A stretch of 34,799 nt of DNA from Clostridia bacterium (GCA_017536635.1 JAFXHA010000090.1:1-34799), one strand, 5' to 3'. Positions 24,220 through 33,279 are shown, counted from the stretch's first letter. Numbers and translations: made by a program. Notes: generated by a model from the sequence alone, not told the origin.

Positions 24220-25137
24220 TCATCTGAGAAATCCGTTGACGATCTCCTCCTCAGCTTCCTTTTCGGTCAATCCGAGCGTCATGAGCTTGACGAGCTGCTC
24301 GCCCGCGATCTTTCCGATAGCCGCCTCGTGAATGAGTGATGCTTCGGGATGAACCGCGAGTATCTCGGGAATAGCTGAAACCACCGCGTCGTCCATGATA
24401 ATGGCATCACACTCGGTATGTCCCGTGCACTGCGCTTCGCCGCGAATACGCGATAAAAACTTCTGTTTGGAATTATCGCGCGCGACCGAGCGCGAGATGA
24501 CACGCGCGCCCGCACCTTCGCCCACAAGGCTTACGTCGAAGTCGGTCTCGGCATACTGTGAGCCATGCGTCATTATCTTTTCTCTCACTATAAGAGTTGC
24601 ATTTTTCATCACTTTTGCGGTAGTCTCTCGTCTCGTAGAATCAACGCCCTTTATCTGAGCTGTTTCCATCTCAAGATACGCGCCCTCTTCGAGTTCAACG
24701 TGCGTGGTAGGATTCATAAGATTCTTACCGTTTCCGTCGCCGCTTCCGTAATGCTTTTCAATATACTTGCATTTTGCATTTTTCCCCACAAAAAACGAGT
24801 GAACGCCGCTATGCTCGGAGTCGGATGCTCCGCCGTTATGAATGCCGCAACCCGCAACTATCGTAACGTCGCAATCCTCTCCAATATGGAAGTCATTATA
24901 AACAAGCTCCTTAAGTCCCGTCTGCGATATGATAACGGGAATATGAACGCTTTCGTTCTTTGTGCCGGGCTTTATATAAATATCGATCCCGGGCTTGTCC
25001 TCTTTTTTAACGATGCTGATGTTCTCGGAAGAATTTTTGCCGTGAAGGCTTCCGTTTATTCGAAGCGAGTACGCTCCCTCGGGGACCTCGTGAATACCCG
25101 CAACCGCTTCAAGCAGATCCTGTTGTATCTTATCCAT
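24220..25137 (-). CDS. SufB/SufD-like Fe-S cluster assembly scaffold
   Basis: Scaffold partner of SufC in Fe-S cluster assembly, 305 residues, shorter than SufB (about 470) or SufD (about 430) of full SUF systems. The core beta-helix signature is present: DCDVTIVAGCGIHNGG, then HVELEEGAYLEMETAQIKG, GARVISRSVARDNSKQKF, CTGHTECDAIIMDDAVVSAI and the C-terminal HEAAIGKIAGEQLVKLMTLGLTE with the conserved EA-IG-I pattern. Only this gene and sufC are present; sufS, sufU and a second scaffold are absent here, matching the reduced two-gene SUF-like systems of many anaerobes. The ATG at 25137 is preceded by AAGGAGGCG, 13 bp after the sufC stop. Whether it equals SufB or SufD cannot be decided, so no symbol is given. 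Confidence 0.88.
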   Translation of the reverse strand: MDKIQQDLLEAVAGIHEVPEGAYSLRINGSLHGKNSSENISIVKKEDKPGIDIYIKPGTKNESVHIPVIISQTGLKELVYNDFHIGEDCDVTIVAGCGIHNGGASDSEHSGVHSFFVGKNAKCKYIEKHYGSGDGNGKNLMNPTTHVELEEGAYLEMETAQIKGVDSTRRETTAKVMKNATLIVREKIMTHGSQYAETDFDVSLVGEGAGARVISRSVARDNSKQKFLSRIRGEAQCTGHTECDAIIMDDAVVSAIPEILAVHPEASLIHEAAIGKIAGEQLVKLMTLGLTEKEAEEEIVNGFLR

Positions 25138-25150
25138 CTTCAGCGCCTCC

Positions 25151-25861
25151 TTAGGTATTTTTGGTGAATTTACAGCCGGCACGAACGTCGATAAGCTTGG
25201 GGAAAATATCCTCACGCTTGCCGCATTCGGTTATCTCGCCGTCAGCAATAACCACTATCTTATCAGCTATATTAAGTATTCTTTCCTGGTGAGAAATAAT
25301 AACTATACTTCCCTTTGTACGCTCGTACATATTTTCAAAGACCTTGATAAGATTGTTAAAGCTCCAAAGGTCGATTCCCGCCTCGGGCTCGTCAAACACA
25401 GAGAGCGCGGTTCCGCGGGCATTTATCATAGCGATCTCGATCCTCTTGAGCTCACCGCCCGAAAGCGAAGCGTTCACCTCGCGATTTATATAATCCTTTG
25501 CGCAAAGCCCCACCTCAGAAAGATACGAGCACGCCTCGGAAACGCTGGTATCCTTACCTGCTGCAAGCGAGATAAGGTCGCGAACGGTTATGCCCTTAAA
25601 GCGAACCGGCTGCTGAAAAGCATAGCTGATGCCCATTTTTGCTCTTTCCGTAACGGACATATCGGTAATGTCAGTGCCATTGAAATATATTTTACCCTCG
25701 GTGGGCTGTATAATTCCCGCGATGAGCTTTGCCATCGTGGATTTTCCGCTGCCGTTTGGTCCGGTTATGGCAACGAATCTCTCGTTTATTTCGAGATTTA
25801 TATTCTTCAGAATATCCTTTCCGCCGGGTACGGAGAAGGATACGTTTTTAAATTCTAACAT
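25151..25861 (-). CDS. sufC: Fe-S cluster assembly ATPase SufC
   Basis: ABC-type ATPase that drives the SUF scaffold; 236 residues, cytoplasmic, with no membrane partner. It has Walker A (GPNGSGKST, near residue 32), the Q-loop SYAFQQPVRFKG, the signature LSGGELKRIEIA and Walker B ending FDEPEAGIDLWS, where classical SufC reads DETDSGLD. That difference is common in the clostridial two-gene version. The ATG at 25861 is used because GGAGAACC lies directly upstream; an earlier in-frame start at 25900 falls inside the predicted operator and has no ribosome site. It is first in the operon behind a strong promoter. Confidence 0.9.
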   Translation of the reverse strand: MLEFKNVSFSVPGGKDILKNINLEINERFVAITGPNGSGKSTMAKLIAGIIQPTEGKIYFNGTDITDMSVTERAKMGISYAFQQPVRFKGITVRDLISLAAGKDTSVSEACSYLSEVGLCAKDYINREVNASLSGGELKRIEIAMINARGTALSVFDEPEAGIDLWSFNNLIKVFENMYERTKGSIVIISHQERILNIADKIVVIADGEITECGKREDIFPKLIDVRAGCKFTKNT

Positions 25862-25879
25862 ATGGTTCTCCTTAATTAT

Positions 25880-25911
25880 AATATTGAAGGTGATTTTCAC
25901 CTCACAATATT
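25880..25911 (-). promoter_or_regulatory. 32-bp inverted repeat over the suf start site
   Basis: Outer arms AATATTG (25880-25886) and CAATATT (25905-25911) enclose inner arms AGGTGA and TCACCT around a 4-base centre. The repeat overlaps the -10 box and start point, where a repressor would block transcription. It could also fold as a hairpin at the very 5' end of the mRNA. The bound regulator, if any, is unknown. Confidence 0.55.
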
Positions 25912-25937
25912 ATACCCTAAAATTTCTGTTTTTGCAA
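25909..25937 (-). promoter_or_regulatory. SigA-type promoter of the suf operon
   Basis: On the minus strand TTGCAA (25932-25937), 17 bp, then a perfect TATAAT (25909-25914). The leader is about 40 nt and contains the inverted repeat. Confidence 0.75.
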
Positions 25938-25987
25938 TACGTTAACGACAATTTTTGATAAAAATTTCACATAGAAAATATTTTTGT

Positions 25988-26007
25988 GATGAATTTTACA
26001 ATTCATC
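25988..26007 (-). terminator. Possible weak terminator after rnc
   Basis: An 8-bp stem (GATGAATT with AATTCATC) around a four-base loop, followed on the minus strand by ACAAAAATATTTTC. The U run is poor. It lies about 60 bp after the rnc stop and is the only stem seen before the suf promoter. Confidence 0.3.
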
Positions 26008-26063
26008 TTCAAAAGTTCTCTGATTTCGCAATGCTTTTTGACTTTTGTGCCGTGTTGTTTTAT

Positions 26064-26783
26064 TTAATCGTTATCTACCCCAAAAAGCTTGAGAGCTTCC
26101 TTCGCCGCGTTCTGCTCAGCCTCTCTCTTGGATCTGCCTGTGCCGCGGCCGATAACGTTCGATCCGAGTCTCGCCTCGACCTCGAAGGTCTTATTATGAT
26201 CGGGACCCATCTCCCCCACCGTAAAATAAGAAGGCAAAATGCCATCAGCTCTCGTGGTGAGCTGCTGGAGCTCGGTCTTGGGATCGAGAGTTCCGAGCTT
26301 TACGTCATTTTTTTCGATGCTGTCCTTGATAAACGGAAGCACGAACGCTCTCGCGTTATCAAGTCCCTTTGCGCCCGAATCAAGATATATCGCGGCAACG
26401 AGTGCCTCAAAAGCATTCTCGAGTATAGACTGCTGTCCTCTGCCGCTTATATTTTCCTCGCCGCGTCCAAGCAGCAAAAAGCTGCCAAGCTCTATCTTTC
26501 TTGCGTAAGACGCAAGCGACTGCGACTGAACGAGCGACGCTCTTATATGAGAAAGGTCTCCCTCGGGAAGCCTATCGTATTTAGCAAAGAGATACTCGCT
26601 CGTTACCGTGCTGAGCACCGAGTCGCCGAGAAATTCAAGGCGCTCGTTACAGACCGCGTCCTTTTTCTTGGATTTCAGCTCATTTGCATACGACGAATGA
26701 GTCAAGGCTTCCTCAAGCAACGCTCTGTTATTAAAGCGGTATCCTATATTTTCTTCAAGAATACTCAAATCCTTCTTTTGCAT
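26064..26783 (-). CDS. rnc: Ribonuclease III
   Basis: Double-strand-specific endoribonuclease for rRNA processing and mRNA decay; 239 residues, typical length. The RNase III signature NERLEFLGDSVL (about residues 43-54) carries the catalytic acidic residues, and AFEALVAAIYLDSG (about 118-131) supplies the second set. The C-terminal double-stranded RNA-binding domain is at about 165-235 (DPKTELQQLTTRAD through REAEQNAAKEAL). The ATG has AGGAGAAG upstream. It lies 25 bp after trmFO. In many Firmicutes rnc stands with acpP and smc; here it ends the dprA-topA-trmFO cluster. Confidence 0.96.
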   Translation of the reverse strand: MQKKDLSILEENIGYRFNNRALLEEALTHSSYANELKSKKKDAVCNERLEFLGDSVLSTVTSEYLFAKYDRLPEGDLSHIRASLVQSQSLASYARKIELGSFLLLGRGEENISGRGQQSILENAFEALVAAIYLDSGAKGLDNARAFVLPFIKDSIEKNDVKLGTLDPKTELQQLTTRADGILPSYFTVGEMGPDHNKTFEVEARLGSNVIGRGTGRSKREAEQNAAKEALKLFGVDND

Positions 26784-26808
26784 TTCTTCTCCTGATGGCT
26801 TATCAGCC

Positions 26809-28134
26809 TTATAATTTTGCGCAAAGCTCCGCTATCTCGCCAAGCGCGCGCTCGGCGAGCTTTTCGTTTTTAGCGACCTTTCCGCCCTTTACTCTGTATC
26901 CGAGAGGCTCGATTATTCCGAAATTAGCGTTCATCGGCGCAAAGCTTGATACCCCGCCGTGTGCCACGTATTCAGCCATCGCGCCGAGCATCGTGGTCTT
27001 GGGAAAACGCACCTCCGGCTCTCCCTTTGCCTTTCTCGCCGCGCTGATGCCGGCGACAAGCCCCGAGCCCGCCGACTCCACGTAGCCCTCAACGCCCGTC
27101 ATCTGCCCCGCAAAATATACGTTAGGCGCTTTTTTGAGAGAATAGAGGCTATCAAGCTTGTCAGGCGACTGAAGATAGGTGTTTCTGTGCATCACGCCAT
27201 AGCGCAAGAACTCGGCGTTCTCAAGTCCGGGGATCATTCTGAACACACGTCTTTGCTCGTCAAAGGCGAGATGCGTCTGGAATCCAACGATATTATACAT
27301 CGTCCCTTCCTCGTTCTCCTTACGGAGCTGAACGACGGCGTGCGCCTGCTTGCCCACTCTCTTATCTATAAGTCCTACGGGCTTTAGCGGACCGAAAAGG
27401 AGCGTATCCTTGCCGCGTCTTGCCATGACCTCGACCGGCATACAGCCCTCAAAGACCTTCAGATCCTTCTGCTCTTCCCTATCAAACTCCTTGAGCTCCG
27501 CTTCTCTTGCAGTGATCAGCGCTTCCCAGAAGGCAGTATACTGCTCCTCGTCCATCGGGCAGTTGATATAGTCGGCATCACCCTTGTCGTAGCGCGACGC
27601 AAAAAAGGCTACGTCTGTATTGATGCTTGCCGCGTCAACTATCGGAGCGGCGGCATCAAAGAAATGAAGCTTTTCGCCGACAAGCTCACGGGATATAAAC
27701 TCTGACATCGGCTTCGAGGTGAGAGGACCCGTAGCGATGACCGATATCTCATCGGCATCAACCTTGTCCGCCTCGGCGTAAACGAGCTCAATATTCGGAT
27801 GATTACTTATTTTTTCTGTAATATATTCGGAAAATTTCTCTCTGTCGACCGCAAGCGCCGAGCCCGCAGGGACACGGGTGGCATCAGCCGCTTCCATTAT
27901 CAGCGAGCCGAGACGTCGCATCTCCTCCTTGAGAAGTCCGACCGCGTTTGATACGCTGTCCGAGCGCAGAGAGTTCGAGCACACAAGCTCGGCAAATTTT
28001 TCCGAATGATGCGCGGGAGTGAACTTTTGCGGCTTCATTTCAACAAGCCTTACCTTAACTCCGCGCTGCGCCGCCTGCCAAGCCGCCTCACAGCCCGCAA
28101 GTCCTGCGCCGTATACGGTAATATTTTCTTTCAT
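26809..28134 (-). CDS. trmFO: Methylenetetrahydrofolate-tRNA-(uracil-5-)-methyltransferase TrmFO
   Basis: FAD- and folate-dependent enzyme that makes 5-methyluridine at position 54 of tRNA; 441 residues, the usual length. It has the N-terminal FAD-binding motif VYGAGLAGCEAAWQ, then VRLVEMKPQKFTPAHHSE, LVCSNSLRSD and the FEGCMPVEVMARRG motif with the conserved Cys. It ends with NANFGIIEPLGYR and an FAD-contact region (GQMTGVEGYVESAGSGLVAG). It lies 11 bp after topA, the standard topA-trmFO order in Firmicutes. The ATG at 28134 has no ideal ribosome site close by; GAGGAAG in the end of topA about 20 bases upstream suggests coupling. Confidence 0.96.
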   Translation of the reverse strand: MKENITVYGAGLAGCEAAWQAAQRGVKVRLVEMKPQKFTPAHHSEKFAELVCSNSLRSDSVSNAVGLLKEEMRRLGSLIMEAADATRVPAGSALAVDREKFSEYITEKISNHPNIELVYAEADKVDADEISVIATGPLTSKPMSEFISRELVGEKLHFFDAAAPIVDAASINTDVAFFASRYDKGDADYINCPMDEEQYTAFWEALITAREAELKEFDREEQKDLKVFEGCMPVEVMARRGKDTLLFGPLKPVGLIDKRVGKQAHAVVQLRKENEEGTMYNIVGFQTHLAFDEQRRVFRMIPGLENAEFLRYGVMHRNTYLQSPDKLDSLYSLKKAPNVYFAGQMTGVEGYVESAGSGLVAGISAARKAKGEPEVRFPKTTMLGAMAEYVAHGGVSSFAPMNANFGIIEPLGYRVKGGKVAKNEKLAERALGEIAELCAKL

Positions 28135-28145
28135 CGTGAGCGTTT

Positions 28146-30434
28146 TTATTCTTCCTCTGCGGTATAAGGCTTCTTAAATCCGCAGGCTTCTGTATGACAG
28201 ATCAGCGTTGACTGTCCCTTCTTGCGATAGAGTATCTGTCCGCACTTGGGGCATTTTTCAGCCGTAGGCATATCCCACGAGGAGAAATCGCAGGCGGGAT
28301 ATTTCTCACAGCTGTAAAACACCGTCTTTCTTTTGCCGGTCTTCATAACTATCTTGGATCCGCACTTAGGGCAAGGAACGCCGATATCGCGCGTCTTCTG
28401 CTTTGTAAAATCACATTCGGGATAGCGGCTGCACGCAAAGAAGGTGCCGTATCTTCCGCTTCGCTGAACCATATCGGCTCCGCACTTTTCGCACTTGAAA
28501 TCAGCGACGACTATCTTCTTGGCAGCTTCTGCCTCTTCTCCGTCCTCTTCCTTGCTTGCCTTGGGAGCAACGAGCGGCTTTGTGCTACGGCACTGCGGAT
28601 AGTTGGGGCAAGCCGCAAACTTTCCGAATCTGCCGTTCTTGACTATCATCTTGCTTCCGCACTTGTCGCAGATGATATCGGTCTCCTCAACGGGAACCTC
28701 TATCTCGGTATTCTTCGCAGTCTCCTCCGCCTTAGCAAGCTCTACCTCAAAGTCCTTCCAGAACTCCGAGAGAACCTCGTTCATATCAACGTCTCCGTTC
28801 TCAATAGAGTCAAGCCTTGCTTCCATCTGTGCTGTGAACTTATAATCAACTATATCGGGGAAGCTCTCAAGCATAAGCTTGTTGGTAAGCTCGCCCGTGG
28901 GGGTAGCAACAAGGCTCTTGCCCTCTCGCTTTACGTAGTTTCTCGCAATTATCGTGGTGATAATGGTCGCAAAGGTGCTGGGACGTCCTATACCCATTTC
29001 CTCAAGGAACTTTATAAGCGTTGCGTCGTTATACCTTGCAGGAGGCTCCGTAAAGTGCTTCTGAGGAATTACGTCACAGAGCTTGACAGCTTCACCCTCC
29101 TTGACGTCGGGGAGCTTGATATTCTTCTGCACGCCGACCTCGTCCTGATTTACCTTGACCTCCTCCTCGCTCTCCTCGTATACCGCCATATATCCCTGGA
29201 ACTCAACGGTGTAGCCGCTGGTTCTGAAGATATATCCTGCCGACTCGAAGTCAGCCGTAACGGTAGCGAGAGACGCAGATTCCATCTGGCTCGCTACAAA
29301 GCGCTCCCAGATGAGCTTGTAAAGCTTAAACTGATCACTCGTAAGATATTTCTTGATCTTTGCGGGCTCAAGCGCAACTCTCGTAGGTCTTATTGCCTCG
29401 TGAGCATCCTGCGCGCCCGCCTTCGCCTTATAATCGCGCGCCTTTGCGGGCACGTACTTTTCGGAATACTTATCAACAATATATTCTCTCGCCTCAGCCT
29501 GCGCATCTGCGGAAATTCTGAGCGAGTCGGTACGCATATAGGTGATAAGACCCTGTACTCCGCCGTTCTCGGTGCCTACGTTTACTCCCTCGTAAAGCTC
29601 CTGAGCTATGCGCATTATGCGCTGCGACTGGAAGCCGAGCTTTCTTGAAGCCTCCTGCTGCATAGTAGAGGTCGTGAAGGGGGGCGCGGGCATCTTCTTT
29701 TTCTTGGATTTCTTGACCGACTTAACGGCGAAATCCCTGCCCGACACAGCATCAACTATCTTCTGCGCGTCAGACTCACAGGCAAGCTTTATTCTGCCCT
29801 TGGAGTTGCCGAAGAACTTGACCGTAAACTCCTTGCCGCCGTCCTCAAGTATTGCGTCGACCGTCCAATATTCGACGGGAGTGAAGTTTCTTATCTCCTC
29901 TTCTCTCTCAACGATCATTCTCGTTGCTACCGACTGAACTCTGCCTGCGGAAAGCCCGCTGCGAACGTTCTTCCAAAGAAACGGAGAGATCTTATATCCA
30001 ACGATTCTGTCGAGTATTCTTCTCGCCTGCTGAGAGTTTACGAGATCCATATCAATGGTTTTGGGCTCCTTGATAGCGCTCTTGACCGCACTCTTGGTAA
30101 TTTCGTTGAAGCTTACGCGAAGCGTCTTTTCAACGGGTATTCCGAGTGCTGTGGCAAGATGCCAGGAAATAGCCTCTCCCTCACGGTCAGGGTCGGTTGC
30201 AAGGAATACCTTGTTGGCAGCCTTTGCTTCCTTCTTGATCTCTTTTATAAGATCGCCCTTGCCGCGTATGTTTATATAGTGAGCCTCAAATCCGTTTTCG
30301 ATATCAATGCCGAGCTTGCTCTTGGGAAGGTCTCTGACGTGTCCCTTGGAAGCAACGACCTTGTAATTCGAGCCGAGATATCCCTTTATCGTGGACGCCT
30401 TTGAAGGCGACTCAACAATGACCAAATTTGCCAT
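28146..30434 (-). CDS. topA: DNA topoisomerase I
   Basis: Type IA topoisomerase that relaxes negative supercoils; 762 residues. The N-terminal Toprim domain (LVIVESPSKASTIKGYLG; FLATDPDREGEAISWHLA with the acidic metal site) is followed by the IA core with the active-site Tyr in GLITYMRTDSLRIS (near residue 300) and RPSTFATIITTI. The C-terminus holds four Cys4 zinc-ribbon repeats (starting CDKCGSKM, CEKCGADM, CPKCGSKI and CPKCGQIL), one more than the three of the E. coli enzyme. AAAGGAAAA precedes the ATG; dprA ends 48 bp upstream. Confidence 0.97.
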   Translation of the reverse strand: MANLVIVESPSKASTIKGYLGSNYKVVASKGHVRDLPKSKLGIDIENGFEAHYINIRGKGDLIKEIKKEAKAANKVFLATDPDREGEAISWHLATALGIPVEKTLRVSFNEITKSAVKSAIKEPKTIDMDLVNSQQARRILDRIVGYKISPFLWKNVRSGLSAGRVQSVATRMIVEREEEIRNFTPVEYWTVDAILEDGGKEFTVKFFGNSKGRIKLACESDAQKIVDAVSGRDFAVKSVKKSKKKKMPAPPFTTSTMQQEASRKLGFQSQRIMRIAQELYEGVNVGTENGGVQGLITYMRTDSLRISADAQAEAREYIVDKYSEKYVPAKARDYKAKAGAQDAHEAIRPTRVALEPAKIKKYLTSDQFKLYKLIWERFVASQMESASLATVTADFESAGYIFRTSGYTVEFQGYMAVYEESEEEVKVNQDEVGVQKNIKLPDVKEGEAVKLCDVIPQKHFTEPPARYNDATLIKFLEEMGIGRPSTFATIITTIIARNYVKREGKSLVATPTGELTNKLMLESFPDIVDYKFTAQMEARLDSIENGDVDMNEVLSEFWKDFEVELAKAEETAKNTEIEVPVEETDIICDKCGSKMIVKNGRFGKFAACPNYPQCRSTKPLVAPKASKEEDGEEAEAAKKIVVADFKCEKCGADMVQRSGRYGTFFACSRYPECDFTKQKTRDIGVPCPKCGSKIVMKTGKRKTVFYSCEKYPACDFSSWDMPTAEKCPKCGQILYRKKGQSTLICHTEACGFKKPYTAEEE

Positions 30435-30482
30435 ATCCGATATTTTCCTTTCGATATTAAGGTTTTATTTGAATTTTGTCGA

Positions 30483-31784
30483 TTATTTTCTGATGTAAAG
30501 TCCGCCGGGCAGCGAGCTTATAAGTCCGCTTATCTCCAGCATCGTAAGCGCGGTGATGACCTCACCGATATCCATTCCGTGCGCCGTCAGCGCATCGGGA
30601 GATACCGATTTGTCGATGGGAAGAAGCTCAAACACCTTTTTCGAGGTGTCGTCAAGCCCCTCAAGCAGCTTTGCCGAGTCGTCGCGACGCTCGGTCTGCT
30701 CACCCGCAAGCTTCTCTGCCGACGAGTCCTTGGCTTCAAATCCATCGTTATTGACGAACATAACCTCGGGAACGTCGGTCATAGCGCCCTGCTCCTCTTT
30801 CTTTTTGAAATACGCCGCGCCTATGCCGTATTTCTTGAGCATTCTGTCACTGTAAGCAAAGCTTTTCTTTGCCTTTGAATATTCTCTGTAATTTATGACG
30901 TCATGATACAAAAAATCGTAATGATCTATCACGTCCTCAGACGACAGCACAACGTTCGCCCCACTCTTGATAAGCTCATTGGGCCCTTCAGCGTTGACGC
31001 TATCTACGTTTCCGGGCAGCGCAAAAAGCTCTCTGCCCTGAGATATAGCCTTTGCCGCGGTGATAAGCGCTCCGCTTCTCTCCGAGCCCTCGACTATAAC
31101 GACTCCGCCCGAAAGTCCGCTGATTATGCGGTTCCTTTTCGGAAAGTTAAATGAATTCGGCGCTTCAAACGGCGGATATTCGCTGATGACCGCGCCTCTC
31201 TTGAGTATTGCCTTTTTGAGCTTTACGTGCTCCTTGGGATAGGTCCTTGCGATTCCGCAGCCGAGCACAGCGACCGTTACCCCGCCCGCCTCAAGCGCTC
31301 CTGCCGCGCTTACCGCATCAATACCGAGCGCCATTCCGCTCACTATTACCGCGTCTGCCGCCGCCAGCTCATAGGATATTCTGAACGCCGCTTCCTTGCC
31401 GTAATCGCTCATGCTTCTCGTGCCGACGACACCTATGCACAGGCGCTTATCGAAATCGGGAAGCTCACCGAGAACGTACAAAAGCACGGGAGGGTTCTCT
31501 ATGTCCTTGAGTCGTTTAGGATACCTCTCGTCGCGATAAGAAATGATATTTACTTTATTATCTTTACAGTATTTCAGCGTGGAATATGCATTTTCGAGCG
31601 ATTTGTCCGAAAGCTTGTTTTTTAGCCGCTCGGATATACCCTCGATGTGCTCTATCTCCTCAGTCTCAAGTCGGTAAAGCTCAAAGGGATCCTCAAACCT
31701 TTCGGCAAGAGATCTGAAATCCTTGGTGGCTATCGCGCATTTCTCGGACAACCAAAGCCAATACAAAATATTTTCGTCTTTCAT
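30483..31784 (-). CDS. dprA: DNA-processing protein DprA
   Basis: Single-stranded DNA-binding RecA loader for incoming DNA, 433 residues. An N-terminal helical domain (1-75) precedes the Rossmann-like DprA core with GVVGTRSMSDYGKEA, IVSGMALGIDAVSAAGAL, VAVLGCGIARTYPKEH, FPKRNRIISGLSGGVVIVEG and LFALPGNVDSVNAEGPNELI. A low-complexity linker (about 310-370) leads to a C-terminal winged helix ending LPGGLYIRK. The ATG at 31784 overlaps the stop of the upstream methyltransferase by four bases (ATGA) and has GGAGG upstream, so an earlier in-frame start inside the other gene is rejected. DprA is nearly universal and does not prove natural competence. Confidence 0.95.
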   Translation of the reverse strand: MKDENILYWLWLSEKCAIATKDFRSLAERFEDPFELYRLETEEIEHIEGISERLKNKLSDKSLENAYSTLKYCKDNKVNIISYRDERYPKRLKDIENPPVLLYVLGELPDFDKRLCIGVVGTRSMSDYGKEAAFRISYELAAADAVIVSGMALGIDAVSAAGALEAGGVTVAVLGCGIARTYPKEHVKLKKAILKRGAVISEYPPFEAPNSFNFPKRNRIISGLSGGVVIVEGSERSGALITAAKAISQGRELFALPGNVDSVNAEGPNELIKSGANVVLSSEDVIDHYDFLYHDVINYREYSKAKKSFAYSDRMLKKYGIGAAYFKKKEEQGAMTDVPEVMFVNNDGFEAKDSSAEKLAGEQTERRDDSAKLLEGLDDTSKKVFELLPIDKSVSPDALTAHGMDIGEVITALTMLEISGLISSLPGGLYIRK

Positions 31785-32617
31785 AATGCCTCCACTCTTA
31801 CCGTTTCCCAAATGCAGATCGCGGCAGCAGCCGCAGCGTTAAGCGACTCCGCATCCTCTCTCATCGGGATTATTACCGATGCGTCGCACGCTCTTACAGC
31901 ACTGTCGCTAAGTCCGTGCCCCTCGTTACCTATAACGAAGCAGTCGCACGCGCGAAGTTCAATATCTCCGAGCGTTTTGGAGTCCTCGTAAAGCGCCGTC
32001 GCGTACACGCGCCTGCCACTCTCCCTCAGAAGCCCGATAAACTCTGCGATCTCAGAGCCCTTGACCGTCAGCGTTGACATTCTGAACGCCGCGCCCATAG
32101 CCGCTCTTATGGTTTTAGGGCTGTATATCTCGGCGCAATCGTCGGTAAGCACCAGACGGTCAATGCCGAGAGCGTAAGCGCTTCTCATTATCGTTCCGAG
32201 ATTTGCGGGATCGCGCAAAGACTCTGCAACGAGTATCCTTTCGGCAGGGGACGGCAGATCGCTCCTCTGCGCATACGTGCGGCAAAGCTCGCGCGGTATC
32301 TCGGCAACGGTAACGATCCCCTCGGGAGATTTTTCCTCGCTTATCTTATCGAAAACAGATGCGCTGACGGCAACGACCTTAGCTCCGCCACGCTCAAGCT
32401 CATCGCGCACGCTACGGATATATTCCGGCGCTCTGCCGTCGGTCTCGGCGTTAAAAAACACCTGCCTGATAGCAATATTCGCGCTCATCGCCTCACCTAA
32501 GAGCTTGATACCGTCGAAGCGGAAAAGCCCGCTCTCGCGCCTCGTTTTTTTCTCGGAAAGGGCGCAAACGTTCCTTACCAAAGTATTCTGCCTTGAGGTT
32601 ATTATCTCTCCGTACAT
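31781..32617 (-). CDS. SpoU/TrmH-family RNA 2'-O-methyltransferase (23S rRNA type)
   Basis: SPOUT methyltransferase, 278 residues. An N-terminal RNA-substrate-binding domain (about 1-95, YGEIITSRQNTLVRNVCALS) is joined to the knotted SpoU domain. The three family motifs are in order: ILVAESLRDPANLGTIMRSA, DCFVIGNEGHGL and IPMREDAESLNAAAAAAICI. The pattern fits RlmB/YsgA-like rRNA enzymes rather than tRNA Gm18 methylases; the exact target nucleotide is not determined. The ATG at 32617 (MYGEII) is preferred over a farther TTG; AAGGACGGG lies about 11 bases upstream. It opens the closely spaced cluster that continues with dprA. Confidence 0.88.
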   Translation of the reverse strand: MYGEIITSRQNTLVRNVCALSEKKTRRESGLFRFDGIKLLGEAMSANIAIRQVFFNAETDGRAPEYIRSVRDELERGGAKVVAVSASVFDKISEEKSPEGIVTVAEIPRELCRTYAQRSDLPSPAERILVAESLRDPANLGTIMRSAYALGIDRLVLTDDCAEIYSPKTIRAAMGAAFRMSTLTVKGSEIAEFIGLLRESGRRVYATALYEDSKTLGDIELRACDCFVIGNEGHGLSDSAVRACDASVIIPMREDAESLNAAAAAAICIWETVRVEAL

Positions 32618-32667
32618 ACCGTTTTTACCCGTCCTTTCCTGTAATTTCAAAGCATTTAAAAATCAAA

Positions 32668-32693
32668 GAAAACCCTGTAAAAACAGGGTTTTC
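32668..32693 (-). terminator. Terminator of the infC-rpmI-rplT operon
   Basis: An 11-bp perfect stem (GAAAACCCTGT with its complement, loop of four) on the minus strand, followed by CTTTGATTTTT. It lies directly after the rplT stop. Its T run is interrupted, so some read-through into the methyltransferase gene is possible; no good separate promoter was seen for that gene. Confidence 0.75.
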
Positions 32694-32702
32694 AAGCTCT
32701 GA

Positions 32703-33056
32703 TTAAAGAGCAGCCTTTGCCTTAGCAACGAGCTCTGCAAATGCTTCCTTATCGGAAACTGCAAGCTCTGCAAGCATCTTACGGTTGAGGTCGATGCCAG
32801 CAACCTTGAGTCCGTGCATAAACGTGGAGTAGTTCATACCGTTAACCTTTGCCTGAGCGGAAATACGAGCGATCCAAAGCTTACGGAAATCTCTCTTCTT
32901 CATCTTTCTGCCGGCGAAAGCATAGTTACCGCTCTTGAGTACGGCTTGCTTTGCCATCTTGAAATGCTTGGACTTTGCGCCCCAGTATCCCTTAGCAGCC
33001 TTAAGAACTTTATTTCTTCTCTTGCGCGTCATCATTGCGCCCTTAATTCTTGCCAT
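32703..33056 (-). CDS. rplT: 50S ribosomal protein L20
   Basis: Large-subunit protein and early assembly factor, 117 residues. It has the canonical basic N-terminus ([20 protein letters not shown]), then [38 protein letters not shown] and the conserved C-terminal helix. In Firmicutes L20 represses its own operon through the leader. It lies 28 bp after rpmI. Confidence 0.98.
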   Translation of the reverse strand: MARIKGAMMTRKRRNKVLKAAKGYWGAKSKHFKMAKQAVLKSGNYAFAGRKMKKRDFRKLWIARISAQAKVNGMNYSTFMHGLKVAGIDLNRKMLAELAVSDKEAFAELVAKAKAAL

Positions 33057-33084
33057 TTTCTATATCCTCCTCTGTTAATCCGAC

Positions 33085-33279
33085 TTATTTCTGAATAAGG
33101 TTTCTGACGTTTGCCGTCATTGCTTCGCTGAGAATTGCGCTCGAACGAAGGTGTCTCTTTCTCTTCGCGGTCTTAAGTCCCGTGTTATGTCTGTGATGGC
33201 AGTGTCCCATCTTTACCTTACCGGATGCGGTAACGGAAAATCTTTTGGCAGATGCCTTATGTGTCTTGATCTTTCCCAT
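33085..33279 (-). CDS. rpmI: 50S ribosomal protein L35
   Basis: Small basic ribosomal protein, 64 residues. It shows the family pattern KIKTHKASAKRFSVTASGKV and HHRHNTGLKTAKRKRHLR. AAAAAGGAGAAA precedes the ATG. It lies between infC (89 bp upstream) and rplT, the standard order. Confidence 0.98.
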   Translation of the reverse strand: MGKIKTHKASAKRFSVTASGKVKMGHCHHRHNTGLKTAKRKRHLRSSAILSEAMTANVRNLIQK

